59,685 nucleotides of DNA from Aeromonas sanarellii (GCF_000820085.1 NZ_CDBN01000023.1:1-59685); one strand, 5' to 3'; numbered from the stretch's first letter, positions 33,986 to 43,032 are shown. A program made the numbers and translations. Notes: a model not told the origin generated them from the sequence alone.

Positions 33986-34639
33986 ATGCGCGTCATTCTG
34001 CTTGCCCCCCTGTTTGCCCTGAGCCTCGCCGGCTGCAGCTCCTCGTCGGACGGCGGAGCAGGGGCCGGCCCTGGTGGCCCTTACGGCGGTGTCTATGGCG
34101 CCTCTTACTGGTGGTATGACGACTATTACGGCTATTGGAACGACTACTATCCCTGGTGCTGTGACAACCAGGGGGAGTTCGACGAGCTGATCAAGAAGTG
34201 GTGGAATGGGCTCGATCCGGCGCGCCAGCAGGAGATCAAGGAGAAGTATCAGGATTGGCAGGAGGACCATGGCCAGCCAGACCTGGCCACCCTGCGGGGG
34301 GATCTGGCGACCCGCTGGCATGCCATGACGCCGGAACAGCAACAGGCGCTGCGCGACAACCGGCAGAACAGACCCAGCATCAGCAACCCGGACAAGTCCC
34401 CGCGCTCGCCGCTGGACGACAGAGGCGGCACTCTTCCCAGGGCCGAGAATGGCCTGCTAGCCCCCTCGACTCTGCCCAAGGCCGACAACGGCTTGCTGAC
34501 GCCTTCCGCTCAGCCCAAGGGGGATGCCAGACCGCACCTCCCCCGCACCCTGGCCACGCCGGTACGCCCCGCCGTCAGACCGGCGATAAGACCCGGCTTC
34601 ACCCCCATGCGCAGCGTCGGGGGAGGTCGCCGCCGCTAG
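33986..34639 (+). CDS. Repeat-bearing putative lipoprotein, aromatic-rich
   Basis: A 217-residue predicted lipoprotein: signal MRVILLAPLFALSLAGC with lipobox LAGC (Cys17). Residues about 31-58 are glycine then aromatic-rich (YWWYDDYYGYW and YYPWCC). A charged helical segment follows (about 63-125). Two 12-residue repeats, LPRAENGLLAPS (150-161) and LPKADNGLLTPS (163-174), precede a Pro/Arg tail (PVRPAVRPAIRPGF) ending RRR. I do not recognise the family. An AGGAGTCT site decides the start; the frame extends 17 codons upstream. It is divergent from polB. Confidence 0.7.
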   Translation: MRVILLAPLFALSLAGCSSSSDGGAGAGPGGPYGGVYGASYWWYDDYYGYWNDYYPWCCDNQGEFDELIKKWWNGLDPARQQEIKEKYQDWQEDHGQPDLATLRGDLATRWHAMTPEQQQALRDNRQNRPSISNPDKSPRSPLDDRGGTLPRAENGLLAPSTLPKADNGLLTPSAQPKGDARPHLPRTLATPVRPAVRPAIRPGFTPMRSVGGGRRR

Positions 34640-34688
34640 GCGGCCGCTAGCCTAACCCCATTCCCTCTTCCCGCACAAGGAGCACGAC

Positions 34689-35567
34689 ATGACACATGAG
34701 TGGCAACGCATCGCCTCCCGCCTCACCGACGTAGGCGGCATCCCCGTGGCCCGGGCCCTCCCGGTCAAGGAGCGGCGCACCATAGGACCCTGGTGCTTCC
34801 TCGATCACATAGGGCCGACCCGCTTCGCCCCCGGCGCTCCCGGGCTGGACGTGGGGCCCCACCCTCACATCGCCCTGCAGACCTTCACCTGGATGCTGGA
34901 GGGGGAGATACTGCACCGGGACAGCCTGGGCAGCGAGCAGGTGATCCGCCCGGGCCAGGTCAATCTGATGACCGCCGGGCACGGCATCGCCCACACCGAG
35001 GAGTCCCTCCCGCACCAGCCCGATCTGCACGCGGCCCAGCTCTGGATAGCCCTGCCCGAGGTGGATCAGCACACCCCGCCCCGCTTCGATCACTACCCCA
35101 GGCTCCCCCGCTGGCAACAGGGGGAGATCACACTCACCCTGCTCATCGGCGAGCACGACGGGCAGCGCGCCCCCACCCTGCACTTCTCCCCCATCCTGGG
35201 GCTGGATCTGCACGCCCCCGCAGGGGGGCAGATCACCCTCTCCCTGGATCCCGCCTTCGAGCACGGCCTCTTCCCCCTGCAGGGGGAGACAGTCGTCGCC
35301 AACGATCCCCTCGCCCCCGAGCAGCTGCTCTATCTGCCGCCGGGAAACCGCACCCTGGAGCTGACCCTGAGGCCCGGCGCCCGTCTGCTGCTCATCGGTG
35401 GAGAGCCCCTGGCCCAGCCGCTGCAGATCTGGTGGAACTTCGTGAGCTTCGACAGGCAGACCATTCGCACCGCCGCCGCCGACTGGGAGCGGGGCGATCC
35501 CCGCTTTGGCGAGGTGCGGGGCTATGCCGGCCCCCGCCTCAAGGCGCCGCCCCTGGCCGGGCTCTGA
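34689..35567 (+). CDS. Pirin family protein
   Basis: A 292-residue bicupin of the pirin family. The N-terminal cupin holds the metal-binding histidines in DVGPHPHIALQTFTWMLEGEI and MTAGHGIAHTEE; the C-terminal cupin is more degenerate. Bacterial pirins include quercetin 2,3-dioxygenases and regulators of pyruvate dehydrogenase; which applies cannot be told from sequence. A CAAGGAGC site precedes the ATG. A bidirectional terminator separates it from the convergent RIO kinase. Confidence 0.88.
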   Translation: MTHEWQRIASRLTDVGGIPVARALPVKERRTIGPWCFLDHIGPTRFAPGAPGLDVGPHPHIALQTFTWMLEGEILHRDSLGSEQVIRPGQVNLMTAGHGIAHTEESLPHQPDLHAAQLWIALPEVDQHTPPRFDHYPRLPRWQQGEITLTLLIGEHDGQRAPTLHFSPILGLDLHAPAGGQITLSLDPAFEHGLFPLQGETVVANDPLAPEQLLYLPPGNRTLELTLRPGARLLLIGGEPLAQPLQIWWNFVSFDRQTIRTAAADWERGDPRFGEVRGYAGPRLKAPPLAGL

Positions 35568-35589
35568 CAGGCCGCACGAGCGACACAGC

Positions 35590-35616
35590 AAAAAGAGCGC
35601 CTGATGGCGCTCTTTT
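35590..35616. terminator. Bidirectional terminator between pirin and RIO kinase
   Basis: AGAGCGCC/GGCGCTCT 8-bp stem with TGAT loop, A5 on the left and T5 on the right. Confidence 0.9.
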
Positions 35617-35637
35617 TGACGACGTGACGACAGGGGC

Positions 35638-36498
35638 TCAGAACCCCTCCTCCTGCTCCGCCTGCAGTCTGGCGCGGCGGGCCATGGCCTCCGCCTGGGC
35701 GCTCTCGATCTCGTGCAGCACCCCGTCCAGATCGATGGCCTCCCGGCTCTCCTCGAACAGGCCGGTGAGCTCGGTCTCGGGGCCCAGCTTGCCATCTTCG
35801 AACAGGGCCCACATCTCTCTGGCGTAGCGGGTCTTCAGCAGCTCGGGGGCATACATGCCGTAGTAGTTGCGCATGTTGTTGACGTCCCGCTCCAGCATGG
35901 CCTTCGCCTGGTTGTTGGCGGCGGCGTCCACCACCTGGGGCAGATCGATGATGACGGGGCCCTGCTCGTCCACCAGTACGTTGAACTCCGAGAGATCCCC
36001 GTGGATGAGGCCGGCGCAGAGCATGCGCACCACGTAGCGGATCACCTTGCCATGGTCGATGAGCGCCTGTTCCCGGGAGAGCGCCACGTCGTTGAGGCGG
36101 GGTGCCACGTTGCCGTCGGCATCGGTGACCAGCTCCATCAGGAGCACACCGTCCAGGCACACATAGGGTCTGGGCACCCGCACGCCGGCGGCAGCCAGCT
36201 TGAACAGGGCGTCCACCTCGGTGTTCTGCCACACCTCCTCGTGCTGCTGGCGGCCGTACTTGGAGCCCTTCTCCATGGCGCGGACGTTGCGGCTGTTGCG
36301 TACCCGGCGCCCCTCCTGGTAGACCACCGCCTGCTTGAAGCTGCGCTTGGAGGCCTCCTTGTAGACTTTGGCGCAGCGCACCTCGTCGCCGCAGCGTACC
36401 ACGTAGACGTCGGCCTCTTTGCCGCTCATCAGCCGGCTGATGACCTCGTCCACCAGGCCGTCATCAACCAGGGGCTGGATTCGATTTGGAATTTTCAT
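35638..36498 (-). CDS. RIO1-type serine protein kinase
   Basis: A 286-residue RIO-family kinase. The N-lobe has GKEADVYVVRCGDEVRCAKVYKE with the ATP-binding Lys, then EKGSKYGRQQHEEVWQNTEV; the catalytic loop is LIHGDLSEFNVLV (Asp and Asn present) and the metal-binding segment is VIIDLPQ. A Glu/Ala-rich C-terminal tail follows. RIO1 proteins are ribosome-assembly kinases in archaea and eukaryotes; bacterial forms are less well understood. An AAAGGG site precedes the ATG. The terminator of the upstream acyltransferase gene separates it from that gene. Confidence 0.88.
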   Translation of the reverse strand: MKIPNRIQPLVDDGLVDEVISRLMSGKEADVYVVRCGDEVRCAKVYKEASKRSFKQAVVYQEGRRVRNSRNVRAMEKGSKYGRQQHEEVWQNTEVDALFKLAAAGVRVPRPYVCLDGVLLMELVTDADGNVAPRLNDVALSREQALIDHGKVIRYVVRMLCAGLIHGDLSEFNVLVDEQGPVIIDLPQVVDAAANNQAKAMLERDVNNMRNYYGMYAPELLKTRYAREMWALFEDGKLGPETELTGLFEESREAIDLDGVLHEIESAQAEAMARRARLQAEQEEGF

Positions 36499-36601
36499 GA
36501 CCGCCCTTTCACCCTATTCATGCCTTAGTTGCCTCTGTGTGTCCCCTGACCGCCATGGTCATCACCGAAACCGGAGCATGCGGTGCCTGCGTCATCAGGT
36601 C

Positions 36602-36628
36602 AATAAAAACGGCCCTCAGGCGGGCCGT
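36602..36628 (-). terminator. Rho-independent terminator after LpxM-like copy 2
   Basis: On the minus strand ACGGCCC/GGGCCGT 7-bp stem followed by T5, just after the acyltransferase stop. Confidence 0.85.
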
Positions 36629-36633
36629 GTCGC

Positions 36634-37653
36634 TCAAGGTTCCGGGGGCAGACCCTGGCGGATGCGCCGGATCCCCTCCTCGTAGAGGCCCTCCTCTCCC
36701 TGGTTCTCTTCCTGGGTCTCGAAGATCTTGAGAAACCACATGTACTGCTCGGGGAAGCGGGCGAGCTGCTGCTCCACGGTGCGGTTCATGGCGTTGACAT
36801 CCGCCAGCAGATCCGCGGTGGGATAAGGGTCGAACGGCGGCTCTATCTCCAGCCGGTAGCAGCCCTCGTCCTCGTCATAACAGGCCAGGATGGGCACCGC
36901 CCTGGCGCCGGTGAGTTTCACCAGCTTGGGCAGGGCCGGCAGGGTCGCCTTGGGATGCCCGAAGAAGGGCACGAACACGCTCGCCTCGCGGCCATGATCC
37001 TGATCCGGCAGGTAGAAGAAGCTGTCGCCAGCGCGCAGGGCCTTGATGGCGGGCTTGATGCCGACGCTGCGCTCATAGACCCGGCCTCCCTTGCTGCGCT
37101 CACGGTTGATGTACCAGTCGAACACCAGATCCTTGGGGCTCTTCATCATGGTGCACAGGGGCACCCCCTCGTTGGTGATGAAGCGGCCTATGGTGTCCAC
37201 CGCCCAGGTGTGGGGCACCACGAAGATCATGGGGCGACCGGCGGCCCGCTCCGCGGCCACGTGCTCCCAGCCCCGCACCTTGATGCGCCCCTTGAGGAAG
37301 GCCTGGCTTCGCCAGGTCAGCTCCCCAAAGCCCATGAAGGTCTTGAGACCGACCCGGATGGATTTCAGCAGCAGGGCCTCACGGCCCGCCTCATCGAGCG
37401 CAGGGAAGCAGATCCTGAGGTTGGTATCGGCGATGTAGGCCTGCTTCCTGGAGAGCCGCAGCAGCGTGGGCGCCAGGACGTCGGCCAGTTTGTCCCGGGC
37501 TCTGGCCGGGATCCAGGCCAGCAGGGAGAGCAGGGCAATCGCCAGCCAGCTGCCCCACAGGCGGGGGTGCAGCAGGCGAAGATGAAAGGAGGTGTCAAAC
37601 ACCGGATCTTGTGCGGACATGGTCGCCATCGAATCATCAAAACAGACCGTCAT
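36634..37653 (-). CDS. lpxM: Lipid A late acyltransferase, LpxM/MsbB-like, downstream copy
   Basis: A 339-residue lysophospholipid-acyltransferase-like protein. One N-terminal membrane helix (WLAIALLSLLAWIPARA) is followed by the catalytic HX4D motif in VPHTWAVD (H148, D153) and the LpxL/LpxM block YLPDQDHGREASVFVPFFGHPKATLPAL. LpxM adds the last acyl chain to lipid A at the inner face of the inner membrane. The ATG at 37653 has an AGGA site; in-frame ATGs at 37629 and 37620 are alternatives. It follows a close paralog with its own terminator between. Confidence 0.88.
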   Translation of the reverse strand: MTVCFDDSMATMSAQDPVFDTSFHLRLLHPRLWGSWLAIALLSLLAWIPARARDKLADVLAPTLLRLSRKQAYIADTNLRICFPALDEAGREALLLKSIRVGLKTFMGFGELTWRSQAFLKGRIKVRGWEHVAAERAAGRPMIFVVPHTWAVDTIGRFITNEGVPLCTMMKSPKDLVFDWYINRERSKGGRVYERSVGIKPAIKALRAGDSFFYLPDQDHGREASVFVPFFGHPKATLPALPKLVKLTGARAVPILACYDEDEGCYRLEIEPPFDPYPTADLLADVNAMNRTVEQQLARFPEQYMWFLKIFETQEENQGEEGLYEEGIRRIRQGLPPEP

Positions 37654-37734
37654 TTTAGTGATCCTGACAGTTTTTTCTACCCTGCCCTGCGCCGGGGTCT
37701 GACGCCAAGTCACTGATCAGACTAGTTAGAAACT

Positions 37735-37760
37735 AAAAGTGGTCCGCTTGGGACCACCTT
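37735..37760 (-). terminator. Terminator between the two LpxM-like genes
   Basis: On the minus strand GGTGGTCC...GGACCACTT 7-bp stem followed by a short T-run, just after the upstream copy's stop. Confidence 0.75.
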
Positions 37761-37770
37761 TGACCTGCAC

Positions 37771-38760
37771 TCAGGGATGGGGCGACAACCCCCGGCGAAT
37801 GCGCCGGATCCCCTCTTCGTAGAGGCCATCCGGACCCACCTGATCCTCACGGGTGTCGAAGATCTTGAGGAACCACATGTACTGGCCCGGGTGGCGGCGA
37901 AGCTGGCGTTCCACGCTGTCGTTCATGCGGCAGGTGTCCGCCAGCAGATCCTCCCCGGGATAGTCGGCGTAGGGGGCCTCGATCTCCAGCCGGTAGCCGT
38001 GCGCCTGCTCGTCATAGCAAGCCAGCACCGGCAGCGCCCTGGCACCGGTCAGCTTCACCAGCCGTGGCAGGGCCGGCAGGGTCGCCTTGGGGTGGCTGAA
38101 GAAGGGGGCAAACAGGCTCGCCTCGCGGCCGTGATCCTGATCCGGCAGGTAGAAGAAGCTCAGGCCGGATTTCACCGCCTTGATCACCGGCTTGATGCCG
38201 GCGCTGCGCTCATAGACGCGGCAGCCGTGCCGGGTCCGCGCCCGGTTGATGTGCCAGTCGAACACGGGGTTGCGGGCGCTCTTCATCATGGTGCACATGG
38301 GTAGGCCCCGCTGGGCGAAGTAGTAGCCCGCCGCGTCGATGGGCCAGCTGTGGGGCACCACCAGGATCACCGGCCGGCCGGCGGCCTGCTCGGCCTCGAT
38401 ATGTTCCCAGCCGCTGACCCGGATCCGCCCCATCACGTGGGCAGGGCTGCGCCAGGTGAACTCGCCAAACCCCAGCAGGCTCTTGAGGCCCACCCGGATG
38501 GAAGTCATCAGAATGGCGTCGCGCTCGGCCTCGCTCTTGCCCTTGAAGCAGATGGCGAGGTTGGTACGGGCGATGTAGACCTGCTTCTTCGAGATCCTGA
38601 GCACCAACGGCGTCAGGGCCTCGGCTAGCCGGTCGCGCCAGCGCGGCGGCACGAAGGCGAGCACGCCGATGGCGCCGAGGGCGAGCCAGCTCAACCAGTA
38701 GCGGGGATGGAGCAGGCGGGTCTGGAATCTGGCGTCAAAAACGGGGTCGTGAGAAGACAT
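37771..38760 (-). CDS. lpxM: Lipid A late acyltransferase, LpxM/MsbB-like, upstream copy
   Basis: A 329-residue paralog of the downstream acyltransferase, with the same layout: DPVFDARFQTRLLHPRYW, membrane helix, HX4D as VPHSWPID, the block YLPDQDHGREASLFAPFFSHPKATLPAL and C-terminal MWFLKIFDTRE. I start at MSSHDPVFD because it aligns with the paralog's MSAQDPVFD; the ribosome site is weak and a TTG 69 bases upstream also fits the frame. The two copies may use different acyl chains or acceptors. Confidence 0.86.
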   Translation of the reverse strand: MSSHDPVFDARFQTRLLHPRYWLSWLALGAIGVLAFVPPRWRDRLAEALTPLVLRISKKQVYIARTNLAICFKGKSEAERDAILMTSIRVGLKSLLGFGEFTWRSPAHVMGRIRVSGWEHIEAEQAAGRPVILVVPHSWPIDAAGYYFAQRGLPMCTMMKSARNPVFDWHINRARTRHGCRVYERSAGIKPVIKAVKSGLSFFYLPDQDHGREASLFAPFFSHPKATLPALPRLVKLTGARALPVLACYDEQAHGYRLEIEAPYADYPGEDLLADTCRMNDSVERQLRRHPGQYMWFLKIFDTREDQVGPDGLYEEGIRRIRRGLSPHP

Positions 38761-38912
38761 GGAAATAGGGCAAAGGGTGGCGGTGGGATAATGGCACGCA
38801 TCCTGACAGGTATTACCAGTTAACGCCAACTGAATGTCGCCTGTATGAGCAACTATTTAAGCCGGATCACGGATTGACAAGGAGATCATTTGCCTCATCT
38901 GGCGACGCTCAT

Positions 38913-38940
38913 GCAAACGGACCCCGCAGGGCGGGGTCCG
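38913..38940 (-). terminator. Terminator after TDT transporter
   Basis: On the minus strand CGGACCCC/GGGGTCCG 8-bp stem followed by TTT, close to the transporter stop. Confidence 0.7.
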
Positions 38941-38957
38941 TTGCTCGCTACACCCTC

Positions 38958-39938
38958 TCAGCGATGCAGGGGGGCTCCCAGCGCGCCGCCCTGGCCCAGG
39001 GGCAGGAAGTACATCAGGTAGCGCAGCGCCACGTACCCCACCACCAGGGTCGCCACCCCCAGCTCCAGATAGGCCAGCTGATGGAGCTGCTCGGCATAGC
39101 GGGCCGCTTGCGGCCACTGCGACAGCAGGTGACTCACCTTGAACAGGGCGGTGGCGCCGATCACCAGGGGGAAGGTGAAAGCGGCATAACCGGGCGAGAA
39201 TGGCAGGCGCAGCAGCTTGATGAAGGCCAGGTAGATGATGCCGGTCATCAGCACGGCGATCCCAAGCAGCACGGCCACCAGCAGCAGCGACGGATCCGGG
39301 CTCACGGTCAGGTAACCGGCCAGCGACAGGCTGGCGGGAGCCGCCAGGATGGCGATGGTCGGCTTGGCGGCGTCCGGCACCTCGTGACTGAAGATGAGAC
39401 GATAGATCATCAGCGGCAGCATCAGGGCGTAGCAGCCCATGCCGAACCAGAGCAGGCCGTTGGCCAGGGTGGCGAAGGGGCCGCCCGGGTAGGCGACGTC
39501 GGCGACGATGATCCCCACCGGCGGCACGAACCAGCTCGGCACCATGTGGTGGATTTCAAACTCCCTGGCCCTGTGCCAGACGAAGGTGGCGAGAAACACC
39601 AGGTGGATGACCACCGCAAACAGCCAGAGTCCCTGTCCCAGGGTCGGGGCCAGCAGGCCGACCGCCTTGGAGACCACCATGGTGCCCATGGCGTAGGTGG
39701 GCACCACGCTGCCCACCACGGGGTGGGCGAGATCCTGCCACAGCAGGCGCGGGTGGAGCAGGAACTTGAAGGTGAGGACGAGCAGCAGCACGGCGGCGAT
39801 GGCGGCCCCCAGCAATTGCAGGCGGCCATCAAACCGACCGGCATTTTCCCAGGCCCAGCCGAGGCTGGCGATCCCGAGCGCCAGCCCGGCCATGGGGGTC
39901 GGGGCCTGGCCCAGGGAACGGCGGGTGCGTGCGATCAT
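38958..39938 (-). CDS. TDT/TehA-SLAC1-type transporter
   Basis: A 326-residue ten-helix inner-membrane protein of the tellurite-resistance/dicarboxylate transporter (TDT) family, beginning with TPMAGLALGIASLGWAW. Further signatures are VVGSVVPTYAMGTMVVSKAVG and FEIHHMVPSWFVPPVGIIVAD. Family members conduct anions, malate or sulfite, or confer tellurite tolerance; the substrate is unknown. The ATG at 39938 is preferred because AGAGGG precedes it; MKRVY at 39956 lacks a site. A LysR gene is divergent. Confidence 0.85.
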   Translation of the reverse strand: MIARTRRSLGQAPTPMAGLALGIASLGWAWENAGRFDGRLQLLGAAIAAVLLLVLTFKFLLHPRLLWQDLAHPVVGSVVPTYAMGTMVVSKAVGLLAPTLGQGLWLFAVVIHLVFLATFVWHRAREFEIHHMVPSWFVPPVGIIVADVAYPGGPFATLANGLLWFGMGCYALMLPLMIYRLIFSHEVPDAAKPTIAILAAPASLSLAGYLTVSPDPSLLLVAVLLGIAVLMTGIIYLAFIKLLRLPFSPGYAAFTFPLVIGATALFKVSHLLSQWPQAARYAEQLHQLAYLELGVATLVVGYVALRYLMYFLPLGQGGALGAPLHR

Positions 39939-39988
39939 GGCGTATACCCTCTTCATTGGTGACGATGGGCATAGGATAAAGGGGGGCT

Positions 39989-40011
39989 ATCGTTTACGAT
40001 ATCTAAATGAT
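39989..40011. promoter_or_regulatory. Near-perfect inverted repeat in the TDT-lysR intergenic region
   Basis: ATCGTTTA and TAAATGAT (7 of 8 symmetric) flank CGATATC, about 32 bp before the LysR start. It contains a T-N11-A core and is the likely operator for the divergent LysR regulator. Confidence 0.45.
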
Positions 40012-40042
40012 TTGAACCAAGCGTTTAGGAAAATCAAACGAC

Positions 40043-40927
40043 ATGAAGCTCACCCTGCAACAACTCAAGGTGTTCGCCACCATAGCCCGCCACGGCAACC
40101 TGGGGCAGGCGGCCGGCGAGCTCTGCCTCAGCAAGGGGGCCGTCTCCCAGGCGCTGCAGGAGCTGGAGCGCCAGCTCGGCACGCCGCTGTTCGACCGGGT
40201 GCACCCCAGGCTCCAGCTCAACAGCGAGGGGCGCCTGCTGCAACCGGCCGCCGATGAGATGCTGACCAGGATGCAGGAGATAGAGCAACTGTTCAGCCCG
40301 GATGCCGAGCCCAGCGGCCAGCTGCGCCTTGGAGCCAGCCAGACCATAGGCAACTACCTGCTGCCCGATCTGCTGGCGGGAGGAGCCAGGGATCAGGGCG
40401 CCGCCCCCAGGGTCACCATCGCCAACACCCATCTGCTGTGCCACGCCCTGGCCCACTTCGAGCTGGATCTGGCCCTCATCGAGGGGGAGAACCACCACCC
40501 TGAGCTGGTGAGCGAGCCCTGGCTGGAAGACGAGATGCTGATCATCGCCCCGCCCCACCATCCCCTGGCGGGCCAGCCGGAGCTGCCCCTTCGCCGGTTC
40601 GCCGGCGAGACCTGGGTGCTGCGCGAACCCCAGTCAGGGAGCCGCGAGCAGTTCGAGCAGCAGATCCAGCCCCAGCTGCCGCACTGGCGTGCGGGGATCG
40701 AGCTCAACACCTTGGAGGCGGTGATGCTGGCGGTGGAGAAGGGGCTCGGCATCTCCTTCATCTCCCGCCTCGCCGTCGCCGATCGGCTGGCACAGGGGCG
40801 CCTGGTGGCCCTCACCCCGAGCAGCCGCTTCCCCCGCCGGCTCTCCCTCGCCTGGCACAAACAGAAGTTCCACTCCGCGGCCCTGCGCCGTTTCCTGACC
40901 TTCTGCCGCGCCCAGACCCTGCCCTGA
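40043..40927 (+). CDS. LysR-family regulator divergent from TDT transporter
   Basis: A 294-residue LysR protein, with helix-turn-helix at residues about 4-63 (LTLQQLKVFATIARHGNLGQAAGELCLSKGAVSQALQELER) and a substrate-binding-like effector domain from about 90 (GQLRLGASQTIGNYLLPDLL). It resembles the YeiE type. Divergent placement makes the adjacent TDT transporter its likely target. The effector is unknown. Confidence 0.87.
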   Translation: MKLTLQQLKVFATIARHGNLGQAAGELCLSKGAVSQALQELERQLGTPLFDRVHPRLQLNSEGRLLQPAADEMLTRMQEIEQLFSPDAEPSGQLRLGASQTIGNYLLPDLLAGGARDQGAAPRVTIANTHLLCHALAHFELDLALIEGENHHPELVSEPWLEDEMLIIAPPHHPLAGQPELPLRRFAGETWVLREPQSGSREQFEQQIQPQLPHWRAGIELNTLEAVMLAVEKGLGISFISRLAVADRLAQGRLVALTPSSRFPRRLSLAWHKQKFHSAALRRFLTFCRAQTLP

Positions 40928-40990
40928 GCCCGGGCCGAGAAGGCAAGAGAGGGCGCCTGGGCGCCTTGGGATGACGGCCGCTTAACGGCC

Positions 40991-41974
40991 TCACCCTGCC
41001 CCCTTGAGCCCCCCTTCGACCCAGCCCAGCACGCGGCGCGTCAGGGCGTGGGGCAGCCAGGGGGAGTCCAGCAGGCGGTGACGCAGGCAGTCGGCGAAGT
41101 GATCCGCCTCGTGCTGCATGCCGCCCCCCTCCACCGGCAGGTAGATGTCCGCCGGCCAGGCGACCGGCGCCCCGCCCCCCTGCCAGCGAATATGCTGGGG
41201 GTTCCACCACTTGCCCTCGATGACGAGGGACCAGTCCTCCCCCTCCAACCAGGCATCCCGGTCGAGATCATCGGTGATGGAGGCGCCGAGCTCGGCCGAG
41301 AAGGGGTAGTGGAAGGTGAAGCTGGCGGCCAGATCCACCTCCCCGCTGGCCCGCGCCAGGGTCACCTCGGGCACGCCGCAGGCCAGCCCAAGCCGATCGC
41401 AGAGGGCGGCATAGAGCCAGAGCGGATAGACCCCCACGTCCCAGGCGGCGCCACCATCTAGGGCGGGATCGAACAGCTTGCCGACCGGGGGCTGGGCCGA
41501 GCCGAACGCCGCCCTCAGACTGCGGGGCGCCGGCAGCAGCGGCAGGCGTTGCAGCAGGGCGCGCATGGCGGGGAAGCACATCACCTTCATGGCCTCGAGC
41601 AGCAGCAGGCCGCGCTCATGGGCGAGCGCCACCAGGGCGTCCCAATCCGCCACCCGGGTCACCGCCGGTTTTTCCACCAGCACGTGCTTGCCCGCCAGCA
41701 GCATCTGCCTGATCAGGGCGGCGTGCTCCGGGTGGATCACCGCCACATAGACGGCCTCCACCTCGGGGCTCTCGGCCAGGGCCTGATAGCTGCCATAGGC
41801 CAGTGGCAGCCCCAGCTCGCGGGCGAACGCGTCGGCCCGCCCCTGATCCCGGGCGGCGATCGCCACCACCCGCCCGCCCCTGGCGTGCTGGTTGACATCG
41901 CGGCAGAAACGCCGGGCGATGGCGCCCGCCCCGGCAATCCCCCAGCGCAGGGGCCCCTTTCCCTCTTCTTGCAT
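40991..41974 (-). CDS. Gfo/Idh/MocA-family oxidoreductase
   Basis: A 327-residue NAD(P)-dependent oxidoreductase. The N-terminal Rossmann fold (WGIAGAGAIARRFCRDV) is followed by the family segment VYVAVIHPEHAALIRQMLLAGKHVLVEKPAVT; the C-terminal domain is an alpha/beta sheet (SLRAAFGSAQPP... GGAAWDVGVYPLWL). It resembles trans-1,2-dihydrobenzene-1,2-diol or D-xylose dehydrogenases, but the substrate is not determined. A GAGGAGAC site precedes the ATG. It is followed by a weak GGCGCC hairpin before the convergent LysR gene. Confidence 0.86.
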   Translation of the reverse strand: MQEEGKGPLRWGIAGAGAIARRFCRDVNQHARGGRVVAIAARDQGRADAFARELGLPLAYGSYQALAESPEVEAVYVAVIHPEHAALIRQMLLAGKHVLVEKPAVTRVADWDALVALAHERGLLLLEAMKVMCFPAMRALLQRLPLLPAPRSLRAAFGSAQPPVGKLFDPALDGGAAWDVGVYPLWLYAALCDRLGLACGVPEVTLARASGEVDLAASFTFHYPFSAELGASITDDLDRDAWLEGEDWSLVIEGKWWNPQHIRWQGGGAPVAWPADIYLPVEGGGMQHEADHFADCLRHRLLDSPWLPHALTRRVLGWVEGGLKGAG

Positions 41975-42020
41975 CTCGTCTCCTCACTGCCCTGTGGCAA
42001 CGCGCATCCTGCCCCGAACC

Positions 42021-42878
42021 TCAGGCTGCTGCCGGACTGGTCTGCAGGCTGCGCAACCAGCGGATCTCTTCACCCCAGATCGACTCGTCTATGGTCTCGA
42101 GGATCAGCGGGATGCCGTCGAAACGCGCGTCATTCATGATGTGGTGGAACACCGCCTCCCCCAGGTTCCCCTCCCGCAGGCTGTGGTGGCGATCGACCCG
42201 ACTACCGAAGGTACACTTGGCGCCGTTGATATGCATCCCCTTCAGGTACTCAAAGCCCACGATGCGCTCAAACTCGGCGAACACGGCGGCGCAGGACTCC
42301 GGGGTGCGCAGATCGTAGCCGGCGGCGAAGGCGTGGCAGGTATCGAAGCAGACGCCGACCCGGCTCTTATCCTCCACCCCCTCGATCAGGGTGGCCAGGT
42401 GCTCGAACGACCAGCCGAGGTTGGTGCCCTGGCCTGCGGTATTCTCGATCACCGCCGTCACTCCCTGGCTGCGCTCCAGCGCCCAGTTGATGGACTCGCT
42501 CACCAGTTTCAGGCTGGCGGCCTCCGGGATCTGCTTCAAATGGCTGCCGGGGTGGAAGTTGAGGTAGCAGAGCCCGAGCTGCTCGCAGCGCTTCATCTCG
42601 TCCAGGAAGGCATCCCGGGACTTGGCGAGGCCGTCGGGATCCGGGTGACCCAGGTTGATGAGGTAGCTGTCGTGGGGCAGGATCTGCTCCGGGAGAAAGC
42701 CTGCCTTGTCGCAGGCCGCCTTGAAGGCGCGGATGCTGGCATCCGACAGGGGCGCCGCCTGCCACTGGCGCTGGTTCTTGGTGAACAGGGCGAAGGCGTT
42801 GGCCCCGATAGCCTGGGCGCGGGCTATGGTGTTCTCCACCCCGCCGGCCGCACTGACGTGGGCTCCGATAAATTTCAT
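42021..42878 (-). CDS. nfo: Deoxyribonuclease IV (endonuclease IV)
   Basis: A 285-residue AP endonuclease of the Nfo family that cuts 5' to abasic sites in base-excision repair. The TIM barrel with its zinc ligands is intact: [12 protein letters not shown] at the start, [43 protein letters not shown] and [17 protein letters not shown]. The start at 42878 follows a GAGGAGATG site; the frame extends 21 codons upstream. It lies downstream of the GH3 gene, separated by that gene's terminator. Confidence 0.95.
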   Translation of the reverse strand: MKFIGAHVSAAGGVENTIARAQAIGANAFALFTKNQRQWQAAPLSDASIRAFKAACDKAGFLPEQILPHDSYLINLGHPDPDGLAKSRDAFLDEMKRCEQLGLCYLNFHPGSHLKQIPEAASLKLVSESINWALERSQGVTAVIENTAGQGTNLGWSFEHLATLIEGVEDKSRVGVCFDTCHAFAAGYDLRTPESCAAVFAEFERIVGFEYLKGMHINGAKCTFGSRVDRHHSLREGNLGEAVFHHIMNDARFDGIPLILETIDESIWGEEIRWLRSLQTSPAAA

Positions 42879-43008
42879 CTCATCTCCTCTGCGCGTTGCC
42901 ATGGACCTCCCCGGGCGCTTCTGGCTCGGGACAAGGCACATGGTGATGGGGCGCCATTATGCCCAAGCCGCGCCACTGCGCCAAACCGGGATTGTCGATG
43001 GGGGCCAT

Positions 43009-43032
43009 GGAAAAGGCGCCCGAAGGCGCCTT
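43009..43032 (-). terminator. Terminator after GH3 lipoprotein gene
   Basis: On the minus strand AAGGCGCC/GGCGCCTT with a TTCG tetraloop, then TTTT. Confidence 0.85.
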
